Source: Providencia vermicola (GTDB taxonomy: Bacteria; Pseudomonadota; Gammaproteobacteria; Enterobacterales; Enterobacteriaceae). From it: 64,000 bases of DNA. The notes under the pieces are model-generated. The model was not told where the DNA came from and did no database searches. It saw only the letters and a list, made by a program, of their open reading frames with translations. Each line of letters starts with the position of its first letter. The first letter of the stretch is position 1. The stretch covers positions 933,001 to 997,000 of the forward strand of contig NZ_CP048796.1 in assembly GCF_010748935.1 (NCBI RefSeq). The letters run 5' to 3'. Shown here one piece after another: positions 19,517 through 29,653 of the stretch. The translations under genes were made by a program, and so were the position numbers.

Positions 19517-19738
19517 ATGGAAAATATTATCCGCAATTACTTAAAAGAATTATTAGATATCAATGTAGATGAAGTAAAAAATGACTCTAACTTAATAGAG
19601 TTTGGCCTCAATTCTTTAGCGTTGATGTTTATACTAGGAAAGTTGACTGAATTAACTAAGAAAAAATTTGAATATGCCGAGTTTGTTAGTAGTCCTACCA
19701 TTAATGATTGGTTAAAAATAATTGAAAATCATAACTAA
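19517..19738 (+). CDS. Free-standing aryl carrier protein
   Basis: 73 residues forming one carrier domain: EFGLNSLALM holds the serine (about residue 33) that takes phosphopantetheine, and the end SPTINDWLKII resembles the C-terminal helix of the EntB aryl carrier (NPTIDAWWKLL). It sits directly before the DHB-AMP ligase, 34 bases away, and would be that enzyme's partner. This explains why the isochorismatase at 37984 has no carrier domain of its own. AAGG precedes the ATG. An ordinary peptidyl or acyl carrier is possible, but the position argues for the aryl role. Confidence 0.85.
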   Translation: MENIIRNYLKELLDINVDEVKNDSNLIEFGLNSLALMFILGKLTELTKKKFEYAEFVSSPTINDWLKIIENHN

Positions 19739-19772
19739 TATTTAAATAGCTTATTAAGATGAAGGCTAATAT

Positions 19773-21365
19773 ATGAATACTATAATAGATGACCTACCAT
19801 TTGTTTCGTATAGCCAATCAAGGATAGAAAGGTATAGGAAGAGAGGATATTGGTTAGGTGAAACGTTAATCGACTTTTTAAAAAATTGTACTCGGAAATA
19901 TGAAAATAATATTGCACTTGTTGACAATGATAGAGAGTTAACATATGCGGAGCTATTTAAATACTCATCTATATTTGGTAGCTATTTAATAAGGAAAGGG
20001 ATACGTAAAGATGATTTTATTTTAGTACAATCACCTAATGTATTAGAGTACTTTATTATCGTTTTTGGCATTTTTTATGCAGGAGCCAGACCAATTTTTT
20101 GTCTGAATGGGTATGGAGAATATGAAGTTGAAAATATAATTAATACGAGTAATGCTATAGGATATATTAAATATTCAAATGGAAAGTCAAATGAATGCTC
20201 CCATATTCATTTCATGAATAAATGTAATAGCCTAAAATATGCAGAAGTCATTGACTCATCTTTAATTTCAAAATTAATGAGAGAAAAAAACAATGGTATA
20301 TTAGATTATAACGACGTTAGTCCTGAATCAGTAGCATTTCTATTATTATCTGGAGGGACAACCGATATTCCCAAACTTATCCCACGTACACATGATGATT
20401 ATTTATATTCAGTAAGAGAAAGCGCTAAAATATGTGGGTTAAATGAAAAAACAAAAATATTATTGGTGTTACCTGTTTCTCATAATTTTCCAATGAGTTC
20501 ACCAGGTTTTCTTGGTGCTTTTTATGCAGGTGCAACGGTTTATTTAAGTGAGTCTTCGGCTCCTGAGATTTGTTTTCCTTTAATAGAAAAACATAAAATA
20601 AACCAAGTATCATTAGTGCCATCATTGGTTATTCTTTGGCTTAATTCAAGTTGTTATGATCAGTTTGATTTATCTAGCCTGAATATAGTACAAGTAGGAG
20701 GTGCGAAATTTTTACCAGAAATTGCTAGAGATTTTATCAATAAATTTAATGTAACATTACAACAAGTGTATGGAATGGCGGAAGGATTAGTTAACTATAC
20801 ACGATTAGATGATGACCTAGAAACAATACTATACACTCAAGGTAAAAAAATATCACAAGATGATAAAATATTAATTGTTAATGAGAATGGTGAAGAATTA
20901 AAATTAGGAGAAATAGGGCAAATTATTACTCAAGGACCTTATACAATAAATAGTTATTATAATTTACCTAGCGTTAATAAGATTTCTTTTACAGAAGATG
21001 GCTACTATAAAACTGGGGATATAGGATATCTCGATAGTAACTTAAATATTGTCGTCACGGGAAGATTAAAAGAAATCATTAATAAAGGGGGGGAGAAAAT
21101 CTCACCAAGTGAAATTGAGTCATTACTTATAGACCATCCATCGATTAAAGATGTTTCTGTTGTTGGTATTCCAGATTATTTGCTGGGTGAAAAAATAAAA
21201 GCGTATATAATTACTTTTAGCGAAGAGATATTAACACTTCAGCAAATTAGAAGATATTTATTAGATAAAAGTGTTGTATGGAATAAGCTCCCAGATCAAA
21301 TTGAAGTCGTTTCCTCATTTGAATATACCTTAGTTGGAAAGATAAATAAAAAAGCTATTCGTTAA
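19773..21365 (+). CDS. 2,3-dihydroxybenzoate-AMP ligase (EntE/DhbE/VibE family)
   Basis: 530 residues, the usual size of the family. It activates DHB with ATP and transfers it to the aryl carrier. The start (LPFVSYSQSRIERYRKRGYW) aligns with EntE-type N-termini. The binding segment HNFPMSSPG near 233-242 keeps the Asn typical of aryl-acid ligases and has Ser where salicylate ligases such as YbtE and PchD carry Cys, which favours DHB. Other landmarks are LLSGGTTDIPK, VYGMAEG, KTGDIGY, GRLKEIINKGGEKISP and the final lysine motif VGKINKKAIR. Its presence with entC, entB and entA makes the catechol starter nearly certain. It keeps the low GC of the NRPS block, unlike entCBA. Confidence 0.93.
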   Translation: MNTIIDDLPFVSYSQSRIERYRKRGYWLGETLIDFLKNCTRKYENNIALVDNDRELTYAELFKYSSIFGSYLIRKGIRKDDFILVQSPNVLEYFIIVFGIFYAGARPIFCLNGYGEYEVENIINTSNAIGYIKYSNGKSNECSHIHFMNKCNSLKYAEVIDSSLISKLMREKNNGILDYNDVSPESVAFLLLSGGTTDIPKLIPRTHDDYLYSVRESAKICGLNEKTKILLVLPVSHNFPMSSPGFLGAFYAGATVYLSESSAPEICFPLIEKHKINQVSLVPSLVILWLNSSCYDQFDLSSLNIVQVGGAKFLPEIARDFINKFNVTLQQVYGMAEGLVNYTRLDDDLETILYTQGKKISQDDKILIVNENGEELKLGEIGQIITQGPYTINSYYNLPSVNKISFTEDGYYKTGDIGYLDSNLNIVVTGRLKEIINKGGEKISPSEIESLLIDHPSIKDVSVVGIPDYLLGEKIKAYIITFSEEILTLQQIRRYLLDKSVVWNKLPDQIEVVSSFEYTLVGKINKKAIR

Positions 21366-21420
21366 GCCGTGTTTTTTGGTATGAAACGATAATATTAATA
21401 ACAATACGGACCTTAATAAG

Positions 21421-22665
21421 ATGGAAAGAAAATTAAATAAATTGCAAGTTGCATATGTATTGGGAAGGCAAAATTATTTGCCATTAGGCGGCGTTGCTAT
21501 GCACGATTTTAGAGAATATCGAGGAGATGTGGATCTTGATGTTTTTAAAAATTGCTTAAGAGAGGTAGTAGAAAAGCATAATGCATTAAGAATCGTTATT
21601 GACCATAAAAAATTTTCACAGAAGGAAAGCACAGATTTAGATCTAAATTTAAAAATAATAGATTATCAAAATGATATAAAGACAGAGACATTATCAAAGA
21701 TAGAACAACTCAGAGAGCAGGTTTCTCATTATAAACATGAATCGAATAAATCACCTTGGGGGGTGTGGTTTATTCAATTAAATAAAAAGTTAGATGTTGA
21801 TTATCATACTGTTATTTTATTTAGTTTCGATGGGTTAATTTTAGATGGTTATTCTATATCTTCAATTATAAATGAAATTATAATTTTATATAGAAAAAAT
21901 AAAACCGGTATAGAGTCAGTTTCCCCTCAAGTTAGCAGTAATTTATTAGATTGTGATAACCTTTTTAAAGTTAAAGATATCGATAAAGAATATTGGCTAA
22001 AAAAGTTAGAAGGAATAAGTAAAATTAGCTTTCCATGGAAGACCAATTTAGAAGAAATTCCTAGTTCAAGATATAAAAGATCTAATATTGTAATTAAAAA
22101 AAATAGATGGGATGAGTTATCTGGCTACGCGAAAAAAAATGCTATTTTTCCTAACTCCTTAATAAACACTATAATTTTGAAATCATTATGCACATTAAGT
22201 GAACGTGAAGATATTTATGTGGGTCTACCTATCTCCTTTTCTCTTTACAATAAGGAGTTATCAAATTTATCAACAATCATTCCGCTATATTACAGAACTA
22301 ATGATGATTCATTAGTCAATAATGCTAAAAATATACAATCTGACACCATGAATGGATTAAATCATGTCTCATATTCAGGGATAGAGATTGCTAGAGAGTT
22401 ATGCAGTAAATTTAAAAATAGCATACCATTTCCTATCGTTATTACTAATGCCCTTTCTTGGAAAGTCGAACCATATGACTCAAGTTTTTATTACCATTCT
22501 GGATTAACGCAAACACCTCAAGTGGCATTAGATATAAGAATACAGCTCACTAATACGCGTAATTTATCGATAGATTTTGATTTTGCAGTTTCCGCTATAT
22601 CAGAAAGTTTAATTAATGATTTAATGTTGTTAATAAATAAAGAAATAAAACTAATAACTAGTTAA
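21421..22665 (+). CDS. Free-standing heterocyclization (Cy) domain protein
   Basis: 414 residues consisting of a single condensation-superfamily domain of cyclization type. It starts with KLNKLQVAYVLGR, like Cy motif 1. It has the intact D137-x4-D142-x2-S145 core (DGLILDGYS), PIVITNAL with Thr342, and SGLTQTPQVALD with Asp371; Thr and Asp at these places are catalytic in studied Cy domains. There is no adenylation or carrier domain. It is therefore a stand-alone cyclase that must act in trans on carrier-bound intermediates, probably together with the Cy domain at the start of the 3932 protein. The gene lies between the DHB ligase and the terminal NRPS. The ribosome binding site is weak. Confidence 0.85.
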   Translation: MERKLNKLQVAYVLGRQNYLPLGGVAMHDFREYRGDVDLDVFKNCLREVVEKHNALRIVIDHKKFSQKESTDLDLNLKIIDYQNDIKTETLSKIEQLREQVSHYKHESNKSPWGVWFIQLNKKLDVDYHTVILFSFDGLILDGYSISSIINEIIILYRKNKTGIESVSPQVSSNLLDCDNLFKVKDIDKEYWLKKLEGISKISFPWKTNLEEIPSSRYKRSNIVIKKNRWDELSGYAKKNAIFPNSLINTIILKSLCTLSEREDIYVGLPISFSLYNKELSNLSTIIPLYYRTNDDSLVNNAKNIQSDTMNGLNHVSYSGIEIARELCSKFKNSIPFPIVITNALSWKVEPYDSSFYYHSGLTQTPQVALDIRIQLTNTRNLSIDFDFAVSAISESLINDLMLLINKEIKLITS

Positions 22666-22721
22666 TTGATGGTGGTTTGTTCTATATAACACAATTTTAA
22701 AATCCTAGTGGAGTTATGATT

Positions 22722-25700
22722 ATGCTTAATAAAGAAAAAAAACAAGATAATATACAGGAAATATTTATACCATCTCAAATGCAAAAAGCATTAATAAACT
22801 CTGCTATCACCGGTAGTAATCTGGAATTATATGTTGAACAGTCTCATTTAAGAGTTACAGGCAATTTTAAAATAGATTTATTCGAAGAATCATGGCGTTT
22901 ATTAATAGAAAGACATGATTGTTTAAGATCTGCTTTTTTGTGGGAACAACTGAAAGATATTCATCAAGTTATTTTAAATAAATTCTCTTTTAAAGTTAAT
23001 GTAAAAGATATAAAGGGATATTCACACTCAGAGAAAATGGATATAATCAATGATTATATAGAATATGATGCTAAAAAAGGTTTTGATTTTAAAGTCCCAC
23101 CATTGATGCGAATAACTGTTTTTATATTAGGAGAAAACACATTTGATATCATATTAACAATTCATCATGCTATTATAGATGGATGGTCAATCCAAATACT
23201 AACTAAAGAATTTACAAAAATCTATCAAGCACTATCAAATGGAAGTTTCCTAGAATTGTCGGAACCTGTCAGTTTTAAAAAGTATATTAATTGGTATAGA
23301 AAGTTAGATTTCAATCAAGCCAATTTATTCTGGGATAAAAAAATCGCAATGCTTGAGCAGGTATCAAAATTTCCGCTATCTATGAAGCCTCAAACTATCA
23401 CTAATCATGAAAAAATATTCGGGAAAAAGGTATTATATATTGAAGAGGAAGTTACAGAGGGAATATTGGCATTTTGTGCGCGATGTGGAATAACTGAAAA
23501 TTCTTTTGTTTCAGCGACATGGTCAATACTGCTAAGTTTATTATGTTCCATTGATAAAGTTGTATTTGGAAGTGTGGTATCTCAAAGACCTATTGATTTG
23601 GTGAGAGGAAATGAAATCGTTGGTCCTCTAATTAACAGTATCCCAATCATTATTGGTGTAGATGATAGACAAAACATAACTGATTTTTTAAAGTATGTAC
23701 AAAATGAATTAATGGAAAGCTATAGCTATTCTTATTTACCTATCAATGAGATTTTAGAAAAAGTAGGAAGAATAGAAAGTAATAATAAAATAGATCAAAA
23801 ATTGTTTGACACAATTGTGAGTGTAGAAAAACACTTTAAAGATACCAGTCAAAATAAAGGCAATCTTTTAGGTTTAGATTTTAAATTTATAGATCAGCCA
23901 ACACGAGTTGATTTTCCTATCGTGTTCAAGTGTAATTTGTATAAACTGGAGCTAGTTTATTTTAGTCATTATTTAGCTGATGACTATGCAGATAATATAG
24001 TTTCGATATTTTTGAAATTAATGAGAGCTATAATATTAAGTCCTAACCTAACGATTAGGGAGTTATTGCAGGACTTATCCAATTCATATCCTAAGCTAAA
24101 AGGGGAGAATCTTCCTCATCAACTAAGCTTAAATCAAGAAATACATTTAAATGCTAAGTTAAATCCTTATAAAAACGCTATTTCTGATGAGTTTAACACA
24201 TATACGTATTTGGCTCTTTCAGAGAAGATAAAAAGTATAGCGTATAAACTAGCTATTAAAAAAGGTGAAGTAATAGGCGTTTACCAGGAAAGGGGAATCG
24301 ATTCATTTCTTAGTATGCTTGCTATTTTTGAGTGCGGAGGTTGCTATTTACCTTTAGATATATCTTATCCACCTGAAAGATTAAGATATATAGTCAAAGA
24401 TTCTAAGATAGGAAGAATAATTACTACCAATAGTACTGATAGAATATTTGAAAATATTGAATATATTTTTATTAATGACCTAAAATTGGTTGATAGTTCT
24501 ATCGAAAATAGAGAAAAAGTATTGGATTTAGATAATTCTGATGTTGCCTATATTATCTATACATCTGGTTCTACAGGAACCCCTAAAGGGGCAATTAATA
24601 CCTATCATGGTATGAGATCATTGGTTACAAGCTGTAAGAACATAATGAATAATCAGATGAAGTTTGCTCAAACGATGCAATTTTCATCAATAAACTTTGA
24701 TGCATCAATCTTAGAGCTTGTTTTATCCGTCGTTAGTTGTAGCTGTTTAAATATTATCCCTGAAGAAAAAAGACAGGACTTAAGTCAACTAGTTAAGTAT
24801 ATAAATGATAAAAGAATACAATTTGCATTTTTACCTCCTATCATTATTACTCATCTCGATAAAAATGAACTCAATGAGTTAGATATGTTATTAACAGGCG
24901 GGGATGTTTGCCCTGTTAACTTTGCTAGTGATTGGATAACTGAACCCTCTAAATCATTCTATAACCTATATGGCCCTACTGAAGCCTCTATAATGGCGAC
25001 ATACAACCCAATTCATGAAACTAAAAATTCATTATCCTTAGGTTATCCTTTACCAAATACGGAAATTAAAATTATTGATAATGAGGGTAATCTTTTACCT
25101 GCGGGGGTTGTTGGAGAAATTTTAATCACAGGTGAAGGGGTTGGTTTAGGTTATCTACATAACCAAGATTTAACCTCTCGAAATTTTAAATATGGAGGTT
25201 ATTGTACAGGAGACTTGGCATACTATGATTGTGATAATATGCTGTATTTTATGGGAAGAAATGATGAGCAAGTTCAAATTAGAGGTTTCAGAGTTGAGCT
25301 TGGAGAGATAGAAAATATTATTAGAAAAAGCTTTAATTTTCAAGATGCTGTTATTATTTCAGAAAATGTATTAAATAATACAAAACTCTATTTGTTTTTA
25401 CTCTCTTCAGAGGGTAAAAACATAGACTTAAAAGAAATAAAACATGTTCTTAGGCCTATATTACCTAGCTATATGATCCCCAGTGAATTACACCTTATAG
25501 AAAATTGGCCAGTTACTATTAATAAAAAGATCGATCGTGCTAAATTAAAGGGAATGTATTGTACATCTAGAGTAAAACGTCAAACTTTATGTGATGGTAA
25601 AAAAACAGAATTTGAAGAGGCCGTTATTAATGAAATCGCTGAAACTTTAAGAATTAATACTGATATCATTTCAAGTTTTGATGATTTTTTTGAAATAGGC

Positions 25701-27038
25701 GGAAATTCTTTAACTCTTACCACATTAATGTTAAGGCTAAATAAAAAATTCAAGATGGATCTACCATTCCAACTTGTATATGACAATAGCCGTATAGGTG
25801 AACTCGCGAAGCGGATCGAAGAGCTAAACAATAGCGATATTAAAAATAATCAGCAGAACATAACTTCTGATTGTATTCTTGATGATTCGATAGCGACTAA
25901 TCATTTATTGCCAATGGAAAATGTCAGTTCGCCTAAGAAAATATTATTAACAGGTAGTACGGGATTTGTCGGTGTTTACTTCATTAAGGAGCTTATTGAA
26001 AATACGTCCGCTGATATATATTGTTTAGTTAGAGGCGATGATGTTAATAATGCTACACGTAGAGTTCATGATAATCTGATTAACTATAATTTGTTCTCAC
26101 AGAATGATCTAAAACGAATATTGATAGTCTTAGGGGATTTTTCAATATCAAACTTTGGAATAGAAGACAAATTATATAATAAATTATCTAAGGAAATTGA
26201 TAGTATTATCCATTGTGGTGCGAATGTTAACTTGGCCAATACCTATTCTAGAATGTCGGGTGCAAATGTAAATGGTTCATTAAATATTATTAAATTTGCT
26301 ACACATATTAAGTTAAAGCCTATACATCATATATCAACAGTTTCAGTGCTTGCTGGAATTATTGGGAAAGTTGATATTATCCATGAGTCTAAAATGCTAT
26401 CCGAAGATATGTTACCGGAAAATGGCTATATTAGAAGTAAGTGGGCTTCTGAAAAAATGATGGATAATGCACGAAAAAAAGGTGTTCCTATAAACATTTA
26501 TAGGCTACCAAGAGTATGGGGAGATTCATCTACAGGTCAATTAAATCCTAATGACTCTTTACTTATGCTTTTGTCTGCATCAATTGAAATTAAAAAATTC
26601 CCATTATTACCGGATGCATTTTTATCTTATATTATACCTGTAGACTATTGTGTAACAGCGATTAATATGATCAGTAAGGAAATTAAAGGGGTAGGCAAAA
26701 ACTATCATGTTTTATATCCACAAAATATATCATTAAATAAGATAGTAAATAAAATAAGAGAAAAGGGAATAGAGTTAAACGCTGTTCTAATGGAAGAGTG
26801 GTTGGATACATTAAAAAAGTATGCTAGTGAGATTAATAGTAGTATGGTTATTAAATCTGCGGCATCATTCTCTCTTGGGTTTATACATGACATTTTAAAC
26901 TCTAAATTTACACAGTTGGATAATGGAAATGTTATTAATGATATTAAGTTAGAAGAAATAGAAATTTCTAATGATGTCTTTGATAAATATATTGAGTTTT
27001 TAATTTGTTTTTCGAAACGTAATCGTTCTTATAACTAA
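22722..27038 (+). CDS. Terminal NRPS with reductive release, C-A-T-R
   Basis: About 1438 residues from the ATG at 22722, preferred over the ATG at 22716 because GTGGAG lies 8 bases upstream of it. Domains: condensation with IHHAIIDGWS near 148; adenylation about 460-960 with YTSGSTGTPKG, FDASILE and LYGPTEASIM, hand-read code D-A-L-F-L-G-L-I-M-K, suggesting a hydrophobic residue I cannot name; carrier with IGGNSL near 993; and a C-terminal short-chain reductase domain from about 1070 with the nucleotide-binding TGSTGFVG, the IHHISTVSV segment and the Tyr-x3-Lys pair in GYIRSKW. Such R domains free the thioester-bound product as an aldehyde or, after a second reduction, an alcohol. There is no integral thioesterase in any synthetase here, so this is the likely off-loading step. 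Confidence 0.92.
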   Translation: MLNKEKKQDNIQEIFIPSQMQKALINSAITGSNLELYVEQSHLRVTGNFKIDLFEESWRLLIERHDCLRSAFLWEQLKDIHQVILNKFSFKVNVKDIKGYSHSEKMDIINDYIEYDAKKGFDFKVPPLMRITVFILGENTFDIILTIHHAIIDGWSIQILTKEFTKIYQALSNGSFLELSEPVSFKKYINWYRKLDFNQANLFWDKKIAMLEQVSKFPLSMKPQTITNHEKIFGKKVLYIEEEVTEGILAFCARCGITENSFVSATWSILLSLLCSIDKVVFGSVVSQRPIDLVRGNEIVGPLINSIPIIIGVDDRQNITDFLKYVQNELMESYSYSYLPINEILEKVGRIESNNKIDQKLFDTIVSVEKHFKDTSQNKGNLLGLDFKFIDQPTRVDFPIVFKCNLYKLELVYFSHYLADDYADNIVSIFLKLMRAIILSPNLTIRELLQDLSNSYPKLKGENLPHQLSLNQEIHLNAKLNPYKNAISDEFNTYTYLALSEKIKSIAYKLAIKKGEVIGVYQERGIDSFLSMLAIFECGGCYLPLDISYPPERLRYIVKDSKIGRIITTNSTDRIFENIEYIFINDLKLVDSSIENREKVLDLDNSDVAYIIYTSGSTGTPKGAINTYHGMRSLVTSCKNIMNNQMKFAQTMQFSSINFDASILELVLSVVSCSCLNIIPEEKRQDLSQLVKYINDKRIQFAFLPPIIITHLDKNELNELDMLLTGGDVCPVNFASDWITEPSKSFYNLYGPTEASIMATYNPIHETKNSLSLGYPLPNTEIKIIDNEGNLLPAGVVGEILITGEGVGLGYLHNQDLTSRNFKYGGYCTGDLAYYDCDNMLYFMGRNDEQVQIRGFRVELGEIENIIRKSFNFQDAVIISENVLNNTKLYLFLLSSEGKNIDLKEIKHVLRPILPSYMIPSELHLIENWPVTINKKIDRAKLKGMYCTSRVKRQTLCDGKKTEFEEAVINEIAETLRINTDIISSFDDFFEIGGNSLTLTTLMLRLNKKFKMDLPFQLVYDNSRIGELAKRIEELNNSDIKNNQQNITSDCILDDSIATNHLLPMENVSSPKKILLTGSTGFVGVYFIKELIENTSADIYCLVRGDDVNNATRRVHDNLINYNLFSQNDLKRILIVLGDFSISNFGIEDKLYNKLSKEIDSIIHCGANVNLANTYSRMSGANVNGSLNIIKFATHIKLKPIHHISTVSVLAGIIGKVDIIHESKMLSEDMLPENGYIRSKWASEKMMDNARKKGVPINIYRLPRVWGDSSTGQLNPNDSLLMLLSASIEIKKFPLLPDAFLSYIIPVDYCVTAINMISKEIKGVGKNYHVLYPQNISLNKIVNKIREKGIELNAVLMEEWLDTLKKYASEINSSMVIKSAASFSLGFIHDILNSKFTQLDNGNVINDIKLEEIEISNDVFDKYIEFLICFSKRNRSYN

Positions 27039-27054
27039 AAATATTAAGTGAGAT

Positions 27055-27828
27055 ATGATGATTAATAGTTCTGTTTTCCCATATCATTTTAAAAGTAAGG
27101 CTAATGCTGTTATTGATCTTGTTTGTTTTCCTTCAGCAGGTGGCAATGCTGCTATGTATAATAAATGGAATGATATAACACCTGATTGGTTAAATATTTG
27201 CCCTGTAGAATATCCTGGCCATGGTAGTCGGCTGAAAGAAGCACTCGTGAATGACCCTGAAATAATAATTGATGAAATTACAAATGGTATTATCAATAAA
27301 TGTGATAAAAAGATTGCTGTATTTGGGCACAGTGTCGGTAGTATTATTGCCTTACAAGTCGTTAAGCAATTGCAAAAACAAAATAATGATAATCCATTAG
27401 AGTTAATTATTTTAAGTGGCAGACCGGAAACCTCAATGTTATCCCGTAGGCCAAAAGGGTATCACTTATTACCTAAAGAGGAGTTTTTAAAGGTTATTTC
27501 GGTTTATGAAGGTATACCTGAAGAGTTAATTAATAATCCTGAGATCCTTGATTTTTTCTTGCCAATATTAAGAAATGATTTTCAGCTAAATGATAAATTA
27601 TCTGATGTTCCACCCATCTCAATTGACATTCCTGTAATGGCATTTTATGGAGAAAGAGACTCTGAAATTATAAATCATGACGCTATTAATAAGTGGGCAA
27701 CTTATACAACGGAGTGGTTAGGTAGTTATACATTTCCTGGTGGACACTTTTACTTAAATCAGCCAGTAGTCAGAAAAATGTTATTGGATACGATTGTTAC
27801 TAGACTCAAGAACATTCTTGAAGTTTAA
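27055..27828 (+). CDS. Type II thioesterase
   Basis: 257-residue alpha/beta hydrolase of the GrsT/YbtT type, which removes wrong or stalled acyl groups from carrier domains. It shows FPSAGGNAAMYNKW near the N-terminus, the nucleophile GHSVGS near residue 96, and GGHFYLN with the catalytic His near 229. The gene starts 16 bases after the terminal NRPS and so belongs to the operon. Two adjacent ATGs (27055 and 27058) could each be the start. Confidence 0.92.
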   Translation: MMINSSVFPYHFKSKANAVIDLVCFPSAGGNAAMYNKWNDITPDWLNICPVEYPGHGSRLKEALVNDPEIIIDEITNGIINKCDKKIAVFGHSVGSIIALQVVKQLQKQNNDNPLELIILSGRPETSMLSRRPKGYHLLPKEEFLKVISVYEGIPEELINNPEILDFFLPILRNDFQLNDKLSDVPPISIDIPVMAFYGERDSEIINHDAINKWATYTTEWLGSYTFPGGHFYLNQPVVRKMLLDTIVTRLKNILEV

Positions 27829-27892
27829 TTTCTTTATTCATTGAGTTATAAACTTAATTTCGATTCAATTCTTTACTAGAAATAAGGTAAGC

Positions 27893-29653
27893 ATGATGAA
27901 TTATAATGATATATTTCTTCCTGTGAAGAAAAAAATATCTGCTTCTATTTTTTGGGCTTCTATCGCTCAAGTGTTAAAATTAAGCATATGGCTAAATTTA
28001 ATATGGGTATTATATGAGTTAATGTCAGTAGATAAAAACTTTCCTTTTTTATCTATAACCTCCTTACTTGTAATTAGTATTATTTTTTATACATTAAGAA
28101 TATATGCACATGATAAATCCCATTATGCAGCATTTGAGCTGGAAGAGATATTACGTACCAAACTAGTCAATAAAATTAACCAACTACCTATAGAAACAGT
28201 AAGAAATATAGGAGGGGGAAATCTAGTTAAAGTTCTCATCGATGATATTAAAGAGTTACATGCATTTGTTGCTGACGCGCCACCATTAAAAGCGGAAGCT
28301 TTTATTACACCGATATTTACATTAATAGTTTTGTTTATTTTTAATTGGTTTTTTGCCTGTATTGTTCTTGTTACGACATTAGTAACTTTTTTCTTATTAT
28401 CTTTTATTATGAAAAAAGGAAAGCTAATGAAGGAGAACTATAATAATGCAACGGTTCAAATTAATAGCAGGATTATTGAGTATATTCAAGGCATGAGTGC
28501 CGTTAGAACTTTTGATGCAGGTGAAGGTTCATTTATTCAATATCAAAAAGCATTGGAAAATTATTGTCGCGTTATTTTTGACTGGTTACAATCCATGCGC
28601 TTATCCGCAAAAATAGCTAGAAGTTTATTTTCTGCCATGCCTATCAGCCTTATTCTTGTTATTGGGTTAACAATTGCACAGTATAATGAACAAGTTTCAT
28701 TTATCACTAGCTTTTGCTTTCTTCTTCTTGCCGTTGGTATCGCGGAAAGTATTCATCCTATCATGGGGCTATTTCAAATTATTCAAAAATCTAAAGCTTC
28801 AATAGAGCGTATCTTTGAAGTTGAAAACCTACCTATATTATCTATTCCGTTAGCTCCTATAGTTCCAGAAAATAATGAAATTATACTTAAACAGGTTGGA
28901 TTTTCTTATGAAGAAACAGATAAAACACTTTCGGATATTAATTTAAGGATCCCTGAGAAATCTTTTACTGTTCTTATTGGTGCTTCTGGCTCAGGTAAAA
29001 CCACTTTAGTCAATATGATACCTAGATTTTTTGATGCCACTGAAGGTGAGGTTTTATTGGGAGGGGTTAATATAAAAGATATTCATTATCAGGAATTAAT
29101 GTCTCGAATTTCATTTGTGTTTCAAGATAATTTTTTATTTTCATGCTCGATTGCCGATAATATTCGTTATGGCTTACATGATATATCTGATGAAGACGTG
29201 ATTGAAGCAGCCAAAAAAGCTGAAATTCATGATTTTATAATGAGGCTACCTGAGAAATATGACACGCTAGTTGGGGAACGAGGCCAGCTATTATCCGGAG
29301 GGCAGAAGCAGAGAATTACCATTGCAAGAACCTTCTTACAGGATAGGCCAATCATCATTTTAGATGAGCCAACGGCATTTTCAGACGCAAGAAACGAATT
29401 TTTGTTATTGAAGGCGTTTTCAAGGTTAATTGAATTAAATAAAACCGTCATTATGGTGACTCATCGACTATCAACAGTGACCGATGCAGACCAAATTATT
29501 TTTTTAGAGAAAGGAACGATAAAAGCTCAAGGTAAACATAATGAGTTAATAGAGCATTGTGCTGATTATCAGGCTTTATGGGATGAATATAAAAAAGCAA
29601 AAAATTGGTCAATTCCTACAGATCATGGAGTAAACAATGAAAAACTATATTAA
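27893..29653 (+). CDS. ABC transporter, fused membrane and ATPase domains, YbtP-like
   Basis: 586 residues: about six membrane segments (1-310) followed by a nucleotide-binding domain with Walker A GASGSGKTT, signature LSGGQKQRI, Walker B IIILDEPTAFSD and VTHR. The D-loop reads FSDARNE rather than the common ALD. As I recall, this is a trait of the siderophore-related YbtP/IrtA branch. It overlaps the next ABC gene by 17 bases, so the two should form a heterodimer in the inner membrane. By analogy with YbtPQ, an importer of iron-siderophore is likely despite the exporter-like fold. Export cannot be excluded from sequence alone. Confidence 0.88.
   Translation: MMNYNDIFLPVKKKISASIFWASIAQVLKLSIWLNLIWVLYELMSVDKNFPFLSITSLLVISIIFYTLRIYAHDKSHYAAFELEEILRTKLVNKINQLPIETVRNIGGGNLVKVLIDDIKELHAFVADAPPLKAEAFITPIFTLIVLFIFNWFFACIVLVTTLVTFFLLSFIMKKGKLMKENYNNATVQINSRIIEYIQGMSAVRTFDAGEGSFIQYQKALENYCRVIFDWLQSMRLSAKIARSLFSAMPISLILVIGLTIAQYNEQVSFITSFCFLLLAVGIAESIHPIMGLFQIIQKSKASIERIFEVENLPILSIPLAPIVPENNEIILKQVGFSYEETDKTLSDINLRIPEKSFTVLIGASGSGKTTLVNMIPRFFDATEGEVLLGGVNIKDIHYQELMSRISFVFQDNFLFSCSIADNIRYGLHDISDEDVIEAAKKAEIHDFIMRLPEKYDTLVGERGQLLSGGQKQRITIARTFLQDRPIIILDEPTAFSDARNEFLLLKAFSRLIELNKTVIMVTHRLSTVTDADQIIFLEKGTIKAQGKHNELIEHCADYQALWDEYKKAKNWSIPTDHGVNNEKLY

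Noticed and set aside
19773..21365. Salicylate-AMP ligase (YbtE/PchD type)
   Set aside because: The binding segment has Ser rather than the Cys typical of salicylate ligases, and entA/B/C for DHB are present.
3932..27038. Yersiniabactin (HMWP2/HMWP1) cluster
   Set aside because: No salicylate synthase, no methyl-transfer domains and a different domain order; only the transporter pair, type II thioesterase and Cy domains are shared types.
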